Notes under the pieces: model-generated
Databases searched by the model: none
Seen by the model: the letters and a program-made list of their open reading frames with translations, nothing else
Told to the model about the DNA's origin: nothing
Shown here: positions 11,232 to 19,677 of the stretch, in pieces
How positions within the stretch are numbered: the first letter of the stretch is position 1
Layout: each line of letters begins with the position of its first letter
Program-made: the position numbers and the translations under genes
Assembly: GCF_900115785.1 (NCBI RefSeq)
Contig: NZ_FOYS01000003.1
Span: forward strand, 124,001 to 188,000
DNA: 64,000 nucleotides
Source: Halogeometricum limi
GTDB taxonomy: Archaea; Halobacteriota; Halobacteria; Halobacteriales; Haloferacaceae
Direction of reading: 5' to 3'

Positions 11232-13211
11232 TCAGTCGTCTGCGGGCGTCGCGCCGCTTCCGCCTTCCTGCTCGTACTGCTCTTTCGTGAGGCGGAGTTT
11301 GCCGCCGGCCTTGAGGATACGACGTTCGCGCTCGGAGGCGTCGAGCGTCGCCGTCGCCTCCCAGTCGTCGTTCACGCGGACGGTGAACTCGGTCTCGCCG
11401 GCCTCGACGGCCTCCGCGACGTCCGTGACGACTTCGACGTCGTCACCCTGCTCGAACTTCGCGTACGTCTCCTCGTCGATTGCGAGGGGCAGGATACCGA
11501 AGTTGAACAGGTTCGCCTTGTGGATGCGGGCGAACGACTGCGCCAGCACGGCCTCGATGCCGAGGTACTGCGGGCACATGGCCGCGTGTTCGCGCGAGGA
11601 GCCCTGGCCGTAGTTCTCGCCGGCGACGAGGACGCCGGTACCGGAGTCCATCGCTCGCTGTGCGAACGTCTCGTCGACGCGCGAGAGCGTGAACTCGGAG
11701 AGCTTCTCGATGTTCGAGCGGTATTTGAGGATGTCCGACGTCGCCGGGATGATGTGGTCCGTCGTGATGTTGTCCTCCATCTTCAGGAGCACTTCGCCGG
11801 CGATGTCGGCACCGAGCGGTTCGCCGATGGGCGCGTTGCCGATGTTCGGCCCTTTGACGAGTTCGTCGTCGACGGCTTCCTCGGGCGTGATGAGGTCGGC
11901 TTTCGACCCGTCGTACGCGTCGGGGAGTTCGATACCGGGTGCCTCGAGGTCACCGAGTTCGTCGGCGAGGTCACGCGGGTCGATGATTTCGCCTTTGATG
12001 GCCGCCGCGGCGGCGACTTCCGGCGAGCAGAGGTAGACGTTGTCGTCCTCGATACCGGAGCGACCCTCGAAGTTGCGGTTGAACGTCCGCAGCGAGACGG
12101 AGTCGGAGGCGGGGACGTGACCGATGCCGATACAGGCACCGCACGTCGCCTCGGAGAAGTTGACACCGGCGGCCATCATCTCCGCGGTCCAGCCCTGACG
12201 GGCCAGAATCTCGGAGGCCTGCTTCGAACCGGGTGCGACGATCATCTCCGTCTTCTTGTTGATCTCTCGGCCTTTGACCATCTTCGCGGCCGGGAGGATG
12301 TCCTCGTAGCCGCCGTTGGTACAGGAACCGACGATGACCTGTTCGACGGACTCGCCCGCGACTTCGCGGACGGGCACGACGTTGTCGGGCATCGACGGCT
12401 TCGCGATGAGGGGTTCGAGGTCCGAGAGGTCGATGGTGATCTCGTCGGCGTACTCGGCGTCCTCGTCGGGGGCGAGTTCGACGTACTCGTCTTCGCGGCC
12501 CTGACGCGCGAGGTAGTCTCTCGTCTTCTCGTCCGTGCCGAAGATGGACGAGGTGGCACCGAGTTCGGTACCCATATTGGTGATGGTCGTCCGTTCGGGG
12601 ACGGTGAGCGTCTCCGCGCCGGGACCGGTGTACTCGAACACCTTGCCGACGCCGCCCTTCACGGAGAGACGGCGGAGCATCTCGAGGATGACGTCCTTCG
12701 CCGTCGCCCACTCGGGCAGTTCGCCTTCGAGGCGGATGTTGACGACTTCCGGCATCTCGACGTAGTACGCGCCGCCGCCCATGGCGACGGAGATGTCGAG
12801 GCCGCCGGCACCGATGGCGAGTTGGCCGAGGCCACCCGGCGTCGGCGTGTGCGAGTCCGAACCGAGGAGCGTCTTGCCGGGCGCGGCGAAGTTCTCCTTG
12901 TGGACGTTGTGACAGATACCGTTACCGGGACGCGAGAAGTGTGCACCGTACGTGCCTGCGGCAGAGCGGAGGAAGCGGTGGTCGTCGGTGTTCTTGAAGT
13001 CGAACTGGTAGGTCTGGTGGTCGCAGTACTGCGCCGCCAGTTCCGTTTGGACTTCGTCGAGTTCCAGGGCCTCGAACTGCAGCCACACCATCGTACCGGT
13101 CGTGTCCTGTGTGAGCACCTGGTCGATCTCGATCCCGATCTCCTCTCCGGGGACGAGTTCCCCTTCGACGAGATGGTCGTCGAGAATTTTTTCCGTAAGC
13201 GTCTGTCCCAT
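11232..13211 (-). CDS. acn: Aconitate hydratase
   Basis: 659 residues, matching the shorter archaeal aconitase class. The three 4Fe-4S ligands are visible at Cys297 (VGSCTNGGYED), Cys357 and Cys360 (SEATCGACIGIG). Other aconitase landmarks include GSDSHTPTPGGLGQLAIGAGG in the first domain and NYGQGSSREHAA in the swivel domain. It interconverts citrate and isocitrate through cis-aconitate in the cytoplasm. Its product isocitrate would feed the isocitrate lyase encoded near 35-36 kb. An upstream TATA element at 13236-13245 places transcription start almost at the ATG. Confidence 0.96.
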   Translation of the reverse strand: MGQTLTEKILDDHLVEGELVPGEEIGIEIDQVLTQDTTGTMVWLQFEALELDEVQTELAAQYCDHQTYQFDFKNTDDHRFLRSAAGTYGAHFSRPGNGICHNVHKENFAAPGKTLLGSDSHTPTPGGLGQLAIGAGGLDISVAMGGGAYYVEMPEVVNIRLEGELPEWATAKDVILEMLRRLSVKGGVGKVFEYTGPGAETLTVPERTTITNMGTELGATSSIFGTDEKTRDYLARQGREDEYVELAPDEDAEYADEITIDLSDLEPLIAKPSMPDNVVPVREVAGESVEQVIVGSCTNGGYEDILPAAKMVKGREINKKTEMIVAPGSKQASEILARQGWTAEMMAAGVNFSEATCGACIGIGHVPASDSVSLRTFNRNFEGRSGIEDDNVYLCSPEVAAAAAIKGEIIDPRDLADELGDLEAPGIELPDAYDGSKADLITPEEAVDDELVKGPNIGNAPIGEPLGADIAGEVLLKMEDNITTDHIIPATSDILKYRSNIEKLSEFTLSRVDETFAQRAMDSGTGVLVAGENYGQGSSREHAAMCPQYLGIEAVLAQSFARIHKANLFNFGILPLAIDEETYAKFEQGDDVEVVTDVAEAVEAGETEFTVRVNDDWEATATLDASERERRILKAGGKLRLTKEQYEQEGGSGATPADD

Positions 13212-13235
13212 AACGTGCCGAAGTCGACTGTCTAC

Positions 13236-13245
13236 GATTATAAAT
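13236..13245 (-). promoter_or_regulatory. TATA-box candidate for aconitase
   Basis: On the minus strand the block reads ATTTATAATC and ends about 25 bp before the start codon, predicting a leaderless or near-leaderless mRNA. A 10-bp palindrome ATATGCATAT at 13278-13287 lies about 35 bp further upstream and could be a regulator site. Confidence 0.55.
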
Positions 13246-13469
13246 CCCGCGTGTTTGAGGTCGGAGGTATGTCAATAATATGCATATCTGTATCTACATA
13301 GACAATAGTGAACGTGGCCGGGGGCGAGCGATTCGTTCACGGAGGCGTGACTGACGGGCGCGGTTCGGCCGCCGAGACTACTCAAAAAATTGCCAGTATC
13401 GCACACTCACCGCGTCCGTGCGAACCCCGAGAGCGACAGTTCTTTGCACCGCCTCGAACGCTCTCGGGT

Positions 13470-13958
13470 ATGTATCGTTCCGGGGCGTTCGTCGCCGAAC
13501 ACGTCGAACCGATAGCCGACGAGCAAGTACAACCGAACGGCGTCGACCTGACGCTCGATTCGCTCTTCGAGCAGGTGTCGCCGGGCCGACTCGGCGTCGA
13601 GGGCAAGACCATCGGGGACAGAGAGGCAATCGATGCGGGCGCGGACGGGACGTATCTCCTGCCGCCCGGCGGGTACGTCCTCCAGTACGCCGAGACGATT
13701 CGCATCCCCGACGGACACGTCGGCTTTCTCTACCCACGTTCGTCGCTCATGCGGAACTCCTGTATGCTCAACACGGCCGTCTGGGACGCCGGCTACGAGG
13801 GGCGCGGCGAGGGCCTGCTTCAGGTCCACCACGACGTCGAACTCGAAACCGGTGCCCGCGTCGCACAACTCGTCCTCGCGCGCGCTGACAACGAGGAGTT
13901 GTACGACGGGAGCTATCAGGGAGAGAGACTTTCGGAGGCGAAAAGTAAATCCCGGTAG
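13470..13958 (+). CDS. dut: dCTP deaminase / dUTPase family protein
   Basis: 162 residues from the ATG at 13470, chosen because the DCD-DUT fold begins there (MYRSGAFVAEHVEPI, VQPNGVDLTLD). The conserved blocks follow: PPGGYVLQYAETIRIPDGHVGFLYPRSSLMRNSCMLNTAVWDAGYEGRGEG split over residues 65-115, and an LVLARADNEELYDGSYQGERL end. Enzymes of this family hydrolyse dUTP and/or deaminate dCTP, keeping uracil out of DNA. Haloarchaeal members of this length are usually called dUTP nucleotidohydrolases; I cannot separate the two activities from sequence alone. Confidence 0.88.
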   Translation: MYRSGAFVAEHVEPIADEQVQPNGVDLTLDSLFEQVSPGRLGVEGKTIGDREAIDAGADGTYLLPPGGYVLQYAETIRIPDGHVGFLYPRSSLMRNSCMLNTAVWDAGYEGRGEGLLQVHHDVELETGARVAQLVLARADNEELYDGSYQGERLSEAKSKSR

Positions 13959-14018
13959 CCTGTTTCGGTACGACTCACACGCTCTCGCGGCCGCGTTCCC
14001 CCCGCGACACTCCGCCCG

Positions 14019-15044
14019 ATGACTACACCACCACCGGAGATATACCGGCTCATCCTCCACGAGACGCCGAATCCGACCGTCGTGACGGACGAGTCGTTCG
14101 CCATCGTCGACCTCAACGAGGCGTGCGTCGAGTTCACGGGCTACTCGCGCGAGGAGATGCTCGGAACGCTCCCGATGTTCCTCGTGAACGACCCCGACAC
14201 GTACGAGGAGATGACGGACAGTCTCGCCGAGGGCGACTCCTGGGAGGGTGAACTAGAGGCGGTGACGAAGGCGGACGAACGAGTCTTCGGTCGCGGCGCG
14301 ACGTTTCCGCTCCGCTCGGAGGGCGAACTCGTCGGCTACGCGGGCATCTTCGTCGACCTCTCGGAACGCCGTCGAAGCGAGCAGACGGTGAACGTGCTGA
14401 ACCGCGTGCTCAGACACAACATCAGAAACGACGCCAACGTCGTCGGCGGCGTCCTCGACACGGTTCGCGACGCCCTCTCGGGGTCGGACCGCGACCTCGT
14501 CGATATGGCCGTCCAACGCGTCGAACGCCTCCTCGACAGGGCGGAGACGGCCCGTGACCTCCACGAACTGCTCGAACGGACGCCGGCCTCGCTGGTCCCG
14601 AGAGACCTCTGTTCCGTCGTCGAGGGCGCGGTGGCCGACGCCGACGACGCCGACGTGACGCTCCACGTCGACGTCCCGGACGGCCCAGTGTGGGTCCTCG
14701 CGGACGACGCCCTCGCCCGCGGCGTCGACGCCGTCGTCGAGAACGCCGTCGAACACAACGCGGGCGACGACCAGAACGTCTGGCTCACCGTCGAGACGAC
14801 GCCCGAGGCCGTGGTGTTCACCGTCGAAGACGACGGCACCGGTATCGACCCGGCGCGCGTGGAGTACCTCTTCGGTCGGCGAGAGGACTCGCAACTCAGA
14901 CACGGGCAGGGACTCAGCCTGTTCTTCGTGGACCGACTCCTCGACTTCTACGGCGGGGCGGTCGTCTACCATCCGCGCGACCCGAACGGATGCCGCTTCG
15001 AGTTGCGGTTTCGCCCGGTCGACCCGTCGAGTGACTCCTCGTAA
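14019..15044 (+). CDS. PAS-domain sensor histidine kinase
   Basis: 341 residues, soluble. An N-terminal PAS domain (about 5-118) contains HETPNPTVVTDESFAIVDLNEACVEFTGYSREEML. The haloarchaeal-type dimerisation helix follows with the phospho-acceptor His133 in LRHNIRNDANVVGG. The ATPase domain has an N-box (ENAVEHNAGDD), a G1 box (VEDDGTGIDP) and a G2-like GQGLSLFFVD. No membrane segment is seen, so it senses a cytoplasmic signal. No response regulator is adjacent; it is an orphan kinase like most in haloarchaea. Confidence 0.92.
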   Translation: MTTPPPEIYRLILHETPNPTVVTDESFAIVDLNEACVEFTGYSREEMLGTLPMFLVNDPDTYEEMTDSLAEGDSWEGELEAVTKADERVFGRGATFPLRSEGELVGYAGIFVDLSERRRSEQTVNVLNRVLRHNIRNDANVVGGVLDTVRDALSGSDRDLVDMAVQRVERLLDRAETARDLHELLERTPASLVPRDLCSVVEGAVADADDADVTLHVDVPDGPVWVLADDALARGVDAVVENAVEHNAGDDQNVWLTVETTPEAVVFTVEDDGTGIDPARVEYLFGRREDSQLRHGQGLSLFFVDRLLDFYGGAVVYHPRDPNGCRFELRFRPVDPSSDSS

Positions 15045-15115
15045 CGTCCCGGTTACTGACTCTCTGTTCGGAGAGCAACTTGCTTCATCGTCTCACCGCG
15101 CGTCTCTCCCCTGTC

Positions 15116-15751
15116 ATGGCGAAGAAGACACTGCTCCGATTCGGTCACTGCGTTCCGAACGCCCCCGCGGTCGACGTGTGGGACGGGGACGAGACGGTGC
15201 TGTCCGGAGTGTCGTTCGGGACCGTCAGTGGCTATCTCGAACTCGCCAGCGGCATCCACTCGTTCGCGGTCACGCCCGTCGACGGCACCCGAGCGGACGC
15301 GCTCTCGACGGCCGAACTCGACCTTCGGGCGGACCGCGCGTACACGCTGACGGTGGCGGGGATGCTCGACACCCTCACACCGATGGTGTACGAGGACGCC
15401 CCTCCGGGCGAATCGATTCCCGCGGCGTCCTGCGACGTCCGACTGCTGCACTGTTCGCCGAACGCGCCGACGCTCTCTCTCGCGGTGAAGGGCGGGCCGA
15501 CGGTCGTCGAAGGCGTCTCGTTCGAGGACGAGACGACCTACGAACGCGTCGACGCGGGGACGTACGACCTCGAACTACGCGCGGTCGACTCCGACGACGT
15601 GCTCGCGACGCTCTCGGGCGTCGACCTCGCCGGGGGAACGGCGCGTTCGATGGTCGTCATGGACCTGGTGGCCGGTCTCCGAGTCGAGGCGGTGACCGAC
15701 GTGGGCACTCCCGCGTCGACCGTGGCCGACGGACGCGCCGCGGCGCGCTAA
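15116..15751 (+). CDS. DUF4397 domain protein with two tandem repeats
   Basis: 211 residues from the ATG at 15116. The chain is two similar halves: RFGHCVPNAPAVDVWDGDETVLSGV with SGYLELASGIHSFAV, then RLLHCSPNAPTLSLAVKGGPTVVEGV with YERVDAGTYDLEL. The H-x-x-PNAPxxDV pattern identifies DUF4397, a beta-sandwich domain usually found in exported proteins. No signal peptide or membrane segment is visible here, which is unusual for the family and suggests either a cytoplasmic role or a missed upstream start. The function is unknown. Confidence 0.8.
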   Translation: MAKKTLLRFGHCVPNAPAVDVWDGDETVLSGVSFGTVSGYLELASGIHSFAVTPVDGTRADALSTAELDLRADRAYTLTVAGMLDTLTPMVYEDAPPGESIPAASCDVRLLHCSPNAPTLSLAVKGGPTVVEGVSFEDETTYERVDAGTYDLELRAVDSDDVLATLSGVDLAGGTARSMVVMDLVAGLRVEAVTDVGTPASTVADGRAAAR

Positions 15752-15902
15752 CCGGGTCCGTCGTCGAGGAGGTCGCCCCTCGCGTCCCGCCTACCGACAC
15801 TACGTACCTGTTTGGGCCGTTCTCGCCCGCTGTTACGGAGGCTTCCACAGACCCGGGCTACCCAAAGGCACATTTACGACCACCTCCAAACCCCGGTAGC
15901 AG

Positions 15903-17132
15903 ATGTCCAGAAGTCCCTCGCTTCCAGAACGTCCTCGGCTCGACCTCGACCCCGAGATGTCGGATGCCGAGCGCTTGTCTGCACTTCGGCAGCATTTCGA
16001 GCGTCTCACAGAGGTCAACCAGGAACTCGACGACCGCCTCACCGAGGCGACCGACCGTCGCGACGACCTGCAGTCAGAAGTCGACCAACTCAAGCGTCGA
16101 AACGAGACGCTGAAGACGTCGTCGCTCTACATCGCGACGGTCGAGGAGGTCACCGACGACGGTGTCGTCATCAAGCAACACGGAAACAACCAAGAGGTGC
16201 TGACAGACACGTCGCCGCACCTCGAAACCGAAGTCGAAGCGGGCGACAGAGTCGCCATCAACGACTCGTTCGCCATCCAGGCCGTCCTCAACGACGAGAC
16301 GGACGCCCGCGCGCAGGCGATGGAAGTCGACGCCTCGCCCGACGTCACGTACGACGACATCGGCGGCATCGACGACCAGGTGCGCGAGGTGCGCGAGGCC
16401 GTCGAAGACCCCCTCTCGAACCCCGAGATGTTCGAGAAGGTCGGCGTCGAACCGCCGTCCGGCGTGCTCCTTCACGGCCCGCCGGGCACCGGGAAGACGA
16501 TGCTCGCGAAGGCCGTCGCCAACGAGACGGACGCGACGTTCATCAAGATGGCCGGCTCCGAACTCGTCCGCAAGTTCATCGGCGAGGGCTCCCGACTGGT
16601 TCGGGACCTCTTCGAACTCGCGGCCGACCGCGAACCCGCCGTCATCTTCATCGACGAGATAGACGCCGTCGCCTCGAAGCGCACGGACTCGAAGACGTCC
16701 GGCGACGCCGAGGTCCAGCGAACGATGATGCAACTACTCAGCGAGATGGACGGCTTCGACGAACGCGGCGAGATTCGCATCATCGCGGCGACGAACCGCT
16801 TCGACATGTTGGACGAGGCCATCCTGCGTCCCGGCCGGTTCGACCGCCTCATCGAGGTGCCGAACCCCGGCCCCGAGGGCCGCGTGAAAATCCTCGAAAT
16901 CCACACGCGCGACATGAACGTCGCCGACGACGTGGACTTCGCGGAACTCGCCGAGGAACTCGACGGTCACTCCGGCGCGGACATCGCCTCGCTGACGACC
17001 GAGGCGGGGATGTACGCCATCCGCGACGACCGCACGCAGGTCCGCCGCGAGGACTTCGACGACGCCATCGAGAAGATGCGCGACACCGAGGCGCAGACGA
17101 CGATTCCGGGACACACCGACTACCAGTACTGA
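15903..17132 (+). CDS. pan: Proteasome-activating nucleotidase (PAN)
   Basis: 409 residues, normal PAN length. An N-terminal coiled coil (about 20-75) is followed by an OB domain (75-135) and an AAA+ module with Walker A GPPGTGKT at 192-199, Walker B VIFIDEID at 247-254, and the second-region-of-homology arginines near 310-315. PAN forms a hexamer that unfolds substrates and feeds them to the 20S proteasome. The C-terminus ends in DYQY: tyrosine is terminal, not penultimate as in the classical HbYX gate-opening motif. Haloarchaea often encode two PAN paralogues; only one is in this window. Confidence 0.95.
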   Translation: MSRSPSLPERPRLDLDPEMSDAERLSALRQHFERLTEVNQELDDRLTEATDRRDDLQSEVDQLKRRNETLKTSSLYIATVEEVTDDGVVIKQHGNNQEVLTDTSPHLETEVEAGDRVAINDSFAIQAVLNDETDARAQAMEVDASPDVTYDDIGGIDDQVREVREAVEDPLSNPEMFEKVGVEPPSGVLLHGPPGTGKTMLAKAVANETDATFIKMAGSELVRKFIGEGSRLVRDLFELAADREPAVIFIDEIDAVASKRTDSKTSGDAEVQRTMMQLLSEMDGFDERGEIRIIAATNRFDMLDEAILRPGRFDRLIEVPNPGPEGRVKILEIHTRDMNVADDVDFAELAEELDGHSGADIASLTTEAGMYAIRDDRTQVRREDFDDAIEKMRDTEAQTTIPGHTDYQY

Positions 17133-17213
17133 GGGACACGCTGGGCCGTTCTCGGGTCGCTCTCCGACCGGCGTTCCGTAACCCCTTATTCTCCGCGGCG
17201 ACGTTCTCCGACG

Positions 17214-17684
17214 ATGAACACCATCTACGTCGTCCGCGGCGTGGGCACCGCCCCCACCGAGATGGCGTCGTACGACGCCGCACTCGCGGCCGCCAACGTC
17301 CACAACTACAACCTCGTCGCCGTCTCCTCTGTCGTCCCCGCCGACGCGACGGTCGAACAGGTCGACACCGCACCGGACCTCGGTCCGGCCGGGAACCGCC
17401 TCACGGTCGTTCAAGCGCGGGCGACGACGGGCGGCGTCGGCACCGTCTCGGCCGGACTCGGGTGGGCCACCGGCCCCGGGCCGGGCCTGTTCTACGAGGC
17501 GTCCGGGGAGGACCCCGAGGGCGTGCGCCGGGCGGTCGAACAGGGTCTCGAAGCGGGGCGCGGCCTCCGCGAGTGGACGTTCGACGACGAACGGGTCGCA
17601 CTCACGACGGCGGAGGCGGACGGCGAAGGATACACGACGGCAGTCACGCTCGCCGCCTACGGACCCAGCGAGTCGATATTCTGA
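17214..17684 (+). CDS. pdaD: Pyruvoyl-dependent arginine decarboxylase proenzyme
   Basis: 156 residues, the usual size. The serinolysis site is Ser38-Ser39 in NLVAVSSVVP; cleavage there yields beta and alpha chains, with Ser39 becoming the pyruvoyl group. Other family features are VRGVGTAPTEMASYDAAL near the start and a Gly-rich SAGLGWATGPGPGLFYEA core. The enzyme decarboxylates arginine to agmatine, which archaea need for polyamines and for agmatidine at the wobble base of tRNA-Ile(CAU). It starts 81 bp after pan and has no obvious operon partner. Confidence 0.93.
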   Translation: MNTIYVVRGVGTAPTEMASYDAALAAANVHNYNLVAVSSVVPADATVEQVDTAPDLGPAGNRLTVVQARATTGGVGTVSAGLGWATGPGPGLFYEASGEDPEGVRRAVEQGLEAGRGLREWTFDDERVALTTAEADGEGYTTAVTLAAYGPSESIF

Positions 17685-17781
17685 GTCACCTCACGCCTCG
17701 ACGGACCGTCGTCGACGGCGGGTGTCTCCCCCTCCGACGGACTTAACTGCCGCGTTCCCGTAGGCATCACGACTCATCCTC

Positions 17782-18162
17782 ATGAACGGAAACAACCCCT
17801 ACGCGGGCGCGCCCGGTGTGGTAGACGCAGGTCGACCCGAGGAGTCCGAACTCACGCCTGCGCAGGTCCGACGGCTTCGCGAGGCCGTCGCGGGCATCGT
17901 CTCACGGACGCAGACGTACCTCCCGGACGGCTACGCCGTCGGGTCGGAACTCTCGTACGGGTCGAACGGACCGCAGGCCACCGTCGCGGTCCACCCGCCG
18001 GTCGGCAGACCCATCAGCGCCGGGTTCACGCCGGACCAAGACGACCTCGACACCGGTCTCACAGACGACGACAGAGACGAGGTCGCTCGCGGACTCGCCG
18101 CCTCCGCGGCGTTTCAGGTGATGAACGCCGTCGGCGACGACCTGACGCCGACGGCGCGGTAA
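17782..18162 (+). CDS. Small haloarchaeal conserved protein, possibly DUF5811
   Basis: 126 residues, soluble, with a Gly/Asn-rich N-terminus, a predicted helix LTPAQVRRLREAVAGIVSRTQTYLP and a beta-rich middle (GSELSYGSNGPQATVAVHPPVG). I recognise the pattern as a haloarchaea-restricted family, tentatively DUF5811, of unknown function. It lies downstream of the arginine decarboxylase on the same strand with a separate 97-bp leader region, so co-transcription is possible but not shown. Confidence 0.62.
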   Translation: MNGNNPYAGAPGVVDAGRPEESELTPAQVRRLREAVAGIVSRTQTYLPDGYAVGSELSYGSNGPQATVAVHPPVGRPISAGFTPDQDDLDTGLTDDDRDEVARGLAASAAFQVMNAVGDDLTPTAR

Positions 18163-18281
18163 CGCGGTCGTCGCTCCTCTCGGGCCGTCGGCCGGCCCAG
18201 TCGCTCGCGTCTCTCCTGTCGTGCGATTATCTACCGCTGGCACCCGCAGGGTTGATACTGCTGTACCGAGTACGAACCGCC

Positions 18282-19604
18282 GTGTCTACTCCTCCTCCAC
18301 CGCTAGCCGACGGCCTCCCGCTCGTGGGGCGAACGTTCGACCTCATGCGCGACCAACTCGGCCTGCACGACTCGGTCGTCGCCGAGTACGGGGACGTCGC
18401 TCGGCTCGAAACCCTCGGGCTCGGAGAGTACTGCCTGCTCGCACACCCGGACCACATCCGGCGGGCGCTCGTGGAGACGCCCGACGCGTTCGGCAAGACC
18501 GACGACTTCGGTATCGCGTTCGGGCAGAGCATCGGCGCGGCGGAAGGTTCCCAGTGGGAACGCCAGCGGGCGGCCATGGAGGAGTTCTTCTACCCCGGTC
18601 GGATTCGCTCGTACGCCGAGGAGATGGTTCGACTCACCGAACGGCGCGTCGCTCGGTGGCACGACGGGCAGCGAGTGTCGCTGCACCACGAGATGAGCCG
18701 TGTCGCGCTGGAGAACTTCTTCGGGACGGTGTTCGGCCGAACGCTCGACCCCGACGGCGACGAGGTCATCCATCGGGCGGCGAGCGACCTCAACCTCTGG
18801 TTCGAGCCGACGTCGTTCGCCCTTCCCAACTGGGTTCCGACGCCGGCCCATCGTCGATTCCACAGCGCGGTCGAGCGGTTAGAGGCGGAGGGAGAGGCGT
18901 TGCTGGCGGAGCGTAAGGCGGGAGACGGCGGTAACGACCTGCTCTCGACGCTGGTCGAACTGCGCTCCGACGGCGATGCCGCGCTCACGGACCAAGAGAT
19001 CGTAGACCAGGTCACCGGACTGGTGTTCGCCGGCTACGAGACGACCTCGCTCCTGCTCTCGTACGCGCTCTCTCTCCTCGGGACGCACGAGGTGGTCAGA
19101 GAACGGTTCCACGCGGAACTGGACGACGTCCTCGGCGGCGACCCGCCGACGCTCTCGAACGTCGGCGACCTGCAGGTCACCGAGCGTATCGTTCACGAGA
19201 CCCTGCGGCGGTATCCGCCGGTTTTCATGCTCCCTCGGGTCACGACGCGGCCCGTCGAACTCGGCGGCTACCGCCTTCCGGACGGGATGCGGACGCATCT
19301 GTCCATCTGGTCCGTCCACCGCGACGAGCGGTTCTGGGAGGACCCGGAGGAGTGGCGACCGGCGCGCTGGCAGGACACCTCGCCCGCCGACAAAGGATGT
19401 GCGTACGTTCCGTTCGGTGCCGGACCGCGCGCCTGTCTCGCTCGCCGGTTCGCACTGCTGGAGGCGACCATCGTGCTCGCGACGGTGGGCCAGCAGTACC
19501 GCGTCGAACCGATTCGAGAGCTAGAACTCGACCCGGTGATGACGCTCCAACCCGCTCACGAACTCCCCGCGAACCTCCACCGGCGGCGGTCGGAGACGAC
19601 GTGA
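18282..19604 (+). CDS. Cytochrome P450
   Basis: 440 residues from the GTG at 18282, preferred over a TTG at 18252 because the P450 proline-rich start (TPPPPLADGLPLVG) begins there. Key motifs: oxygen-binding I-helix AGYETTS at 250-256, ExxR at Glu306-Arg309, WRPARW at 358-363, and heme loop FGAGPRACLARRF with ligand Cys385. The length and motifs are those of soluble bacterial/archaeal P450s that hydroxylate hydrophobic substrates. No ferredoxin or reductase gene is adjacent, so electron partners must be elsewhere. The substrate is unknown. Confidence 0.94.
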   Translation: MSTPPPPLADGLPLVGRTFDLMRDQLGLHDSVVAEYGDVARLETLGLGEYCLLAHPDHIRRALVETPDAFGKTDDFGIAFGQSIGAAEGSQWERQRAAMEEFFYPGRIRSYAEEMVRLTERRVARWHDGQRVSLHHEMSRVALENFFGTVFGRTLDPDGDEVIHRAASDLNLWFEPTSFALPNWVPTPAHRRFHSAVERLEAEGEALLAERKAGDGGNDLLSTLVELRSDGDAALTDQEIVDQVTGLVFAGYETTSLLLSYALSLLGTHEVVRERFHAELDDVLGGDPPTLSNVGDLQVTERIVHETLRRYPPVFMLPRVTTRPVELGGYRLPDGMRTHLSIWSVHRDERFWEDPEEWRPARWQDTSPADKGCAYVPFGAGPRACLARRFALLEATIVLATVGQQYRVEPIRELELDPVMTLQPAHELPANLHRRRSETT

Positions 19605-19677
19605 GAAATCAGTCCGTTCGTGCGGTCTGGCGCGGCCGCCCGACCACCGAACGCCTCCGACCGGCGACGCGAGTCGG

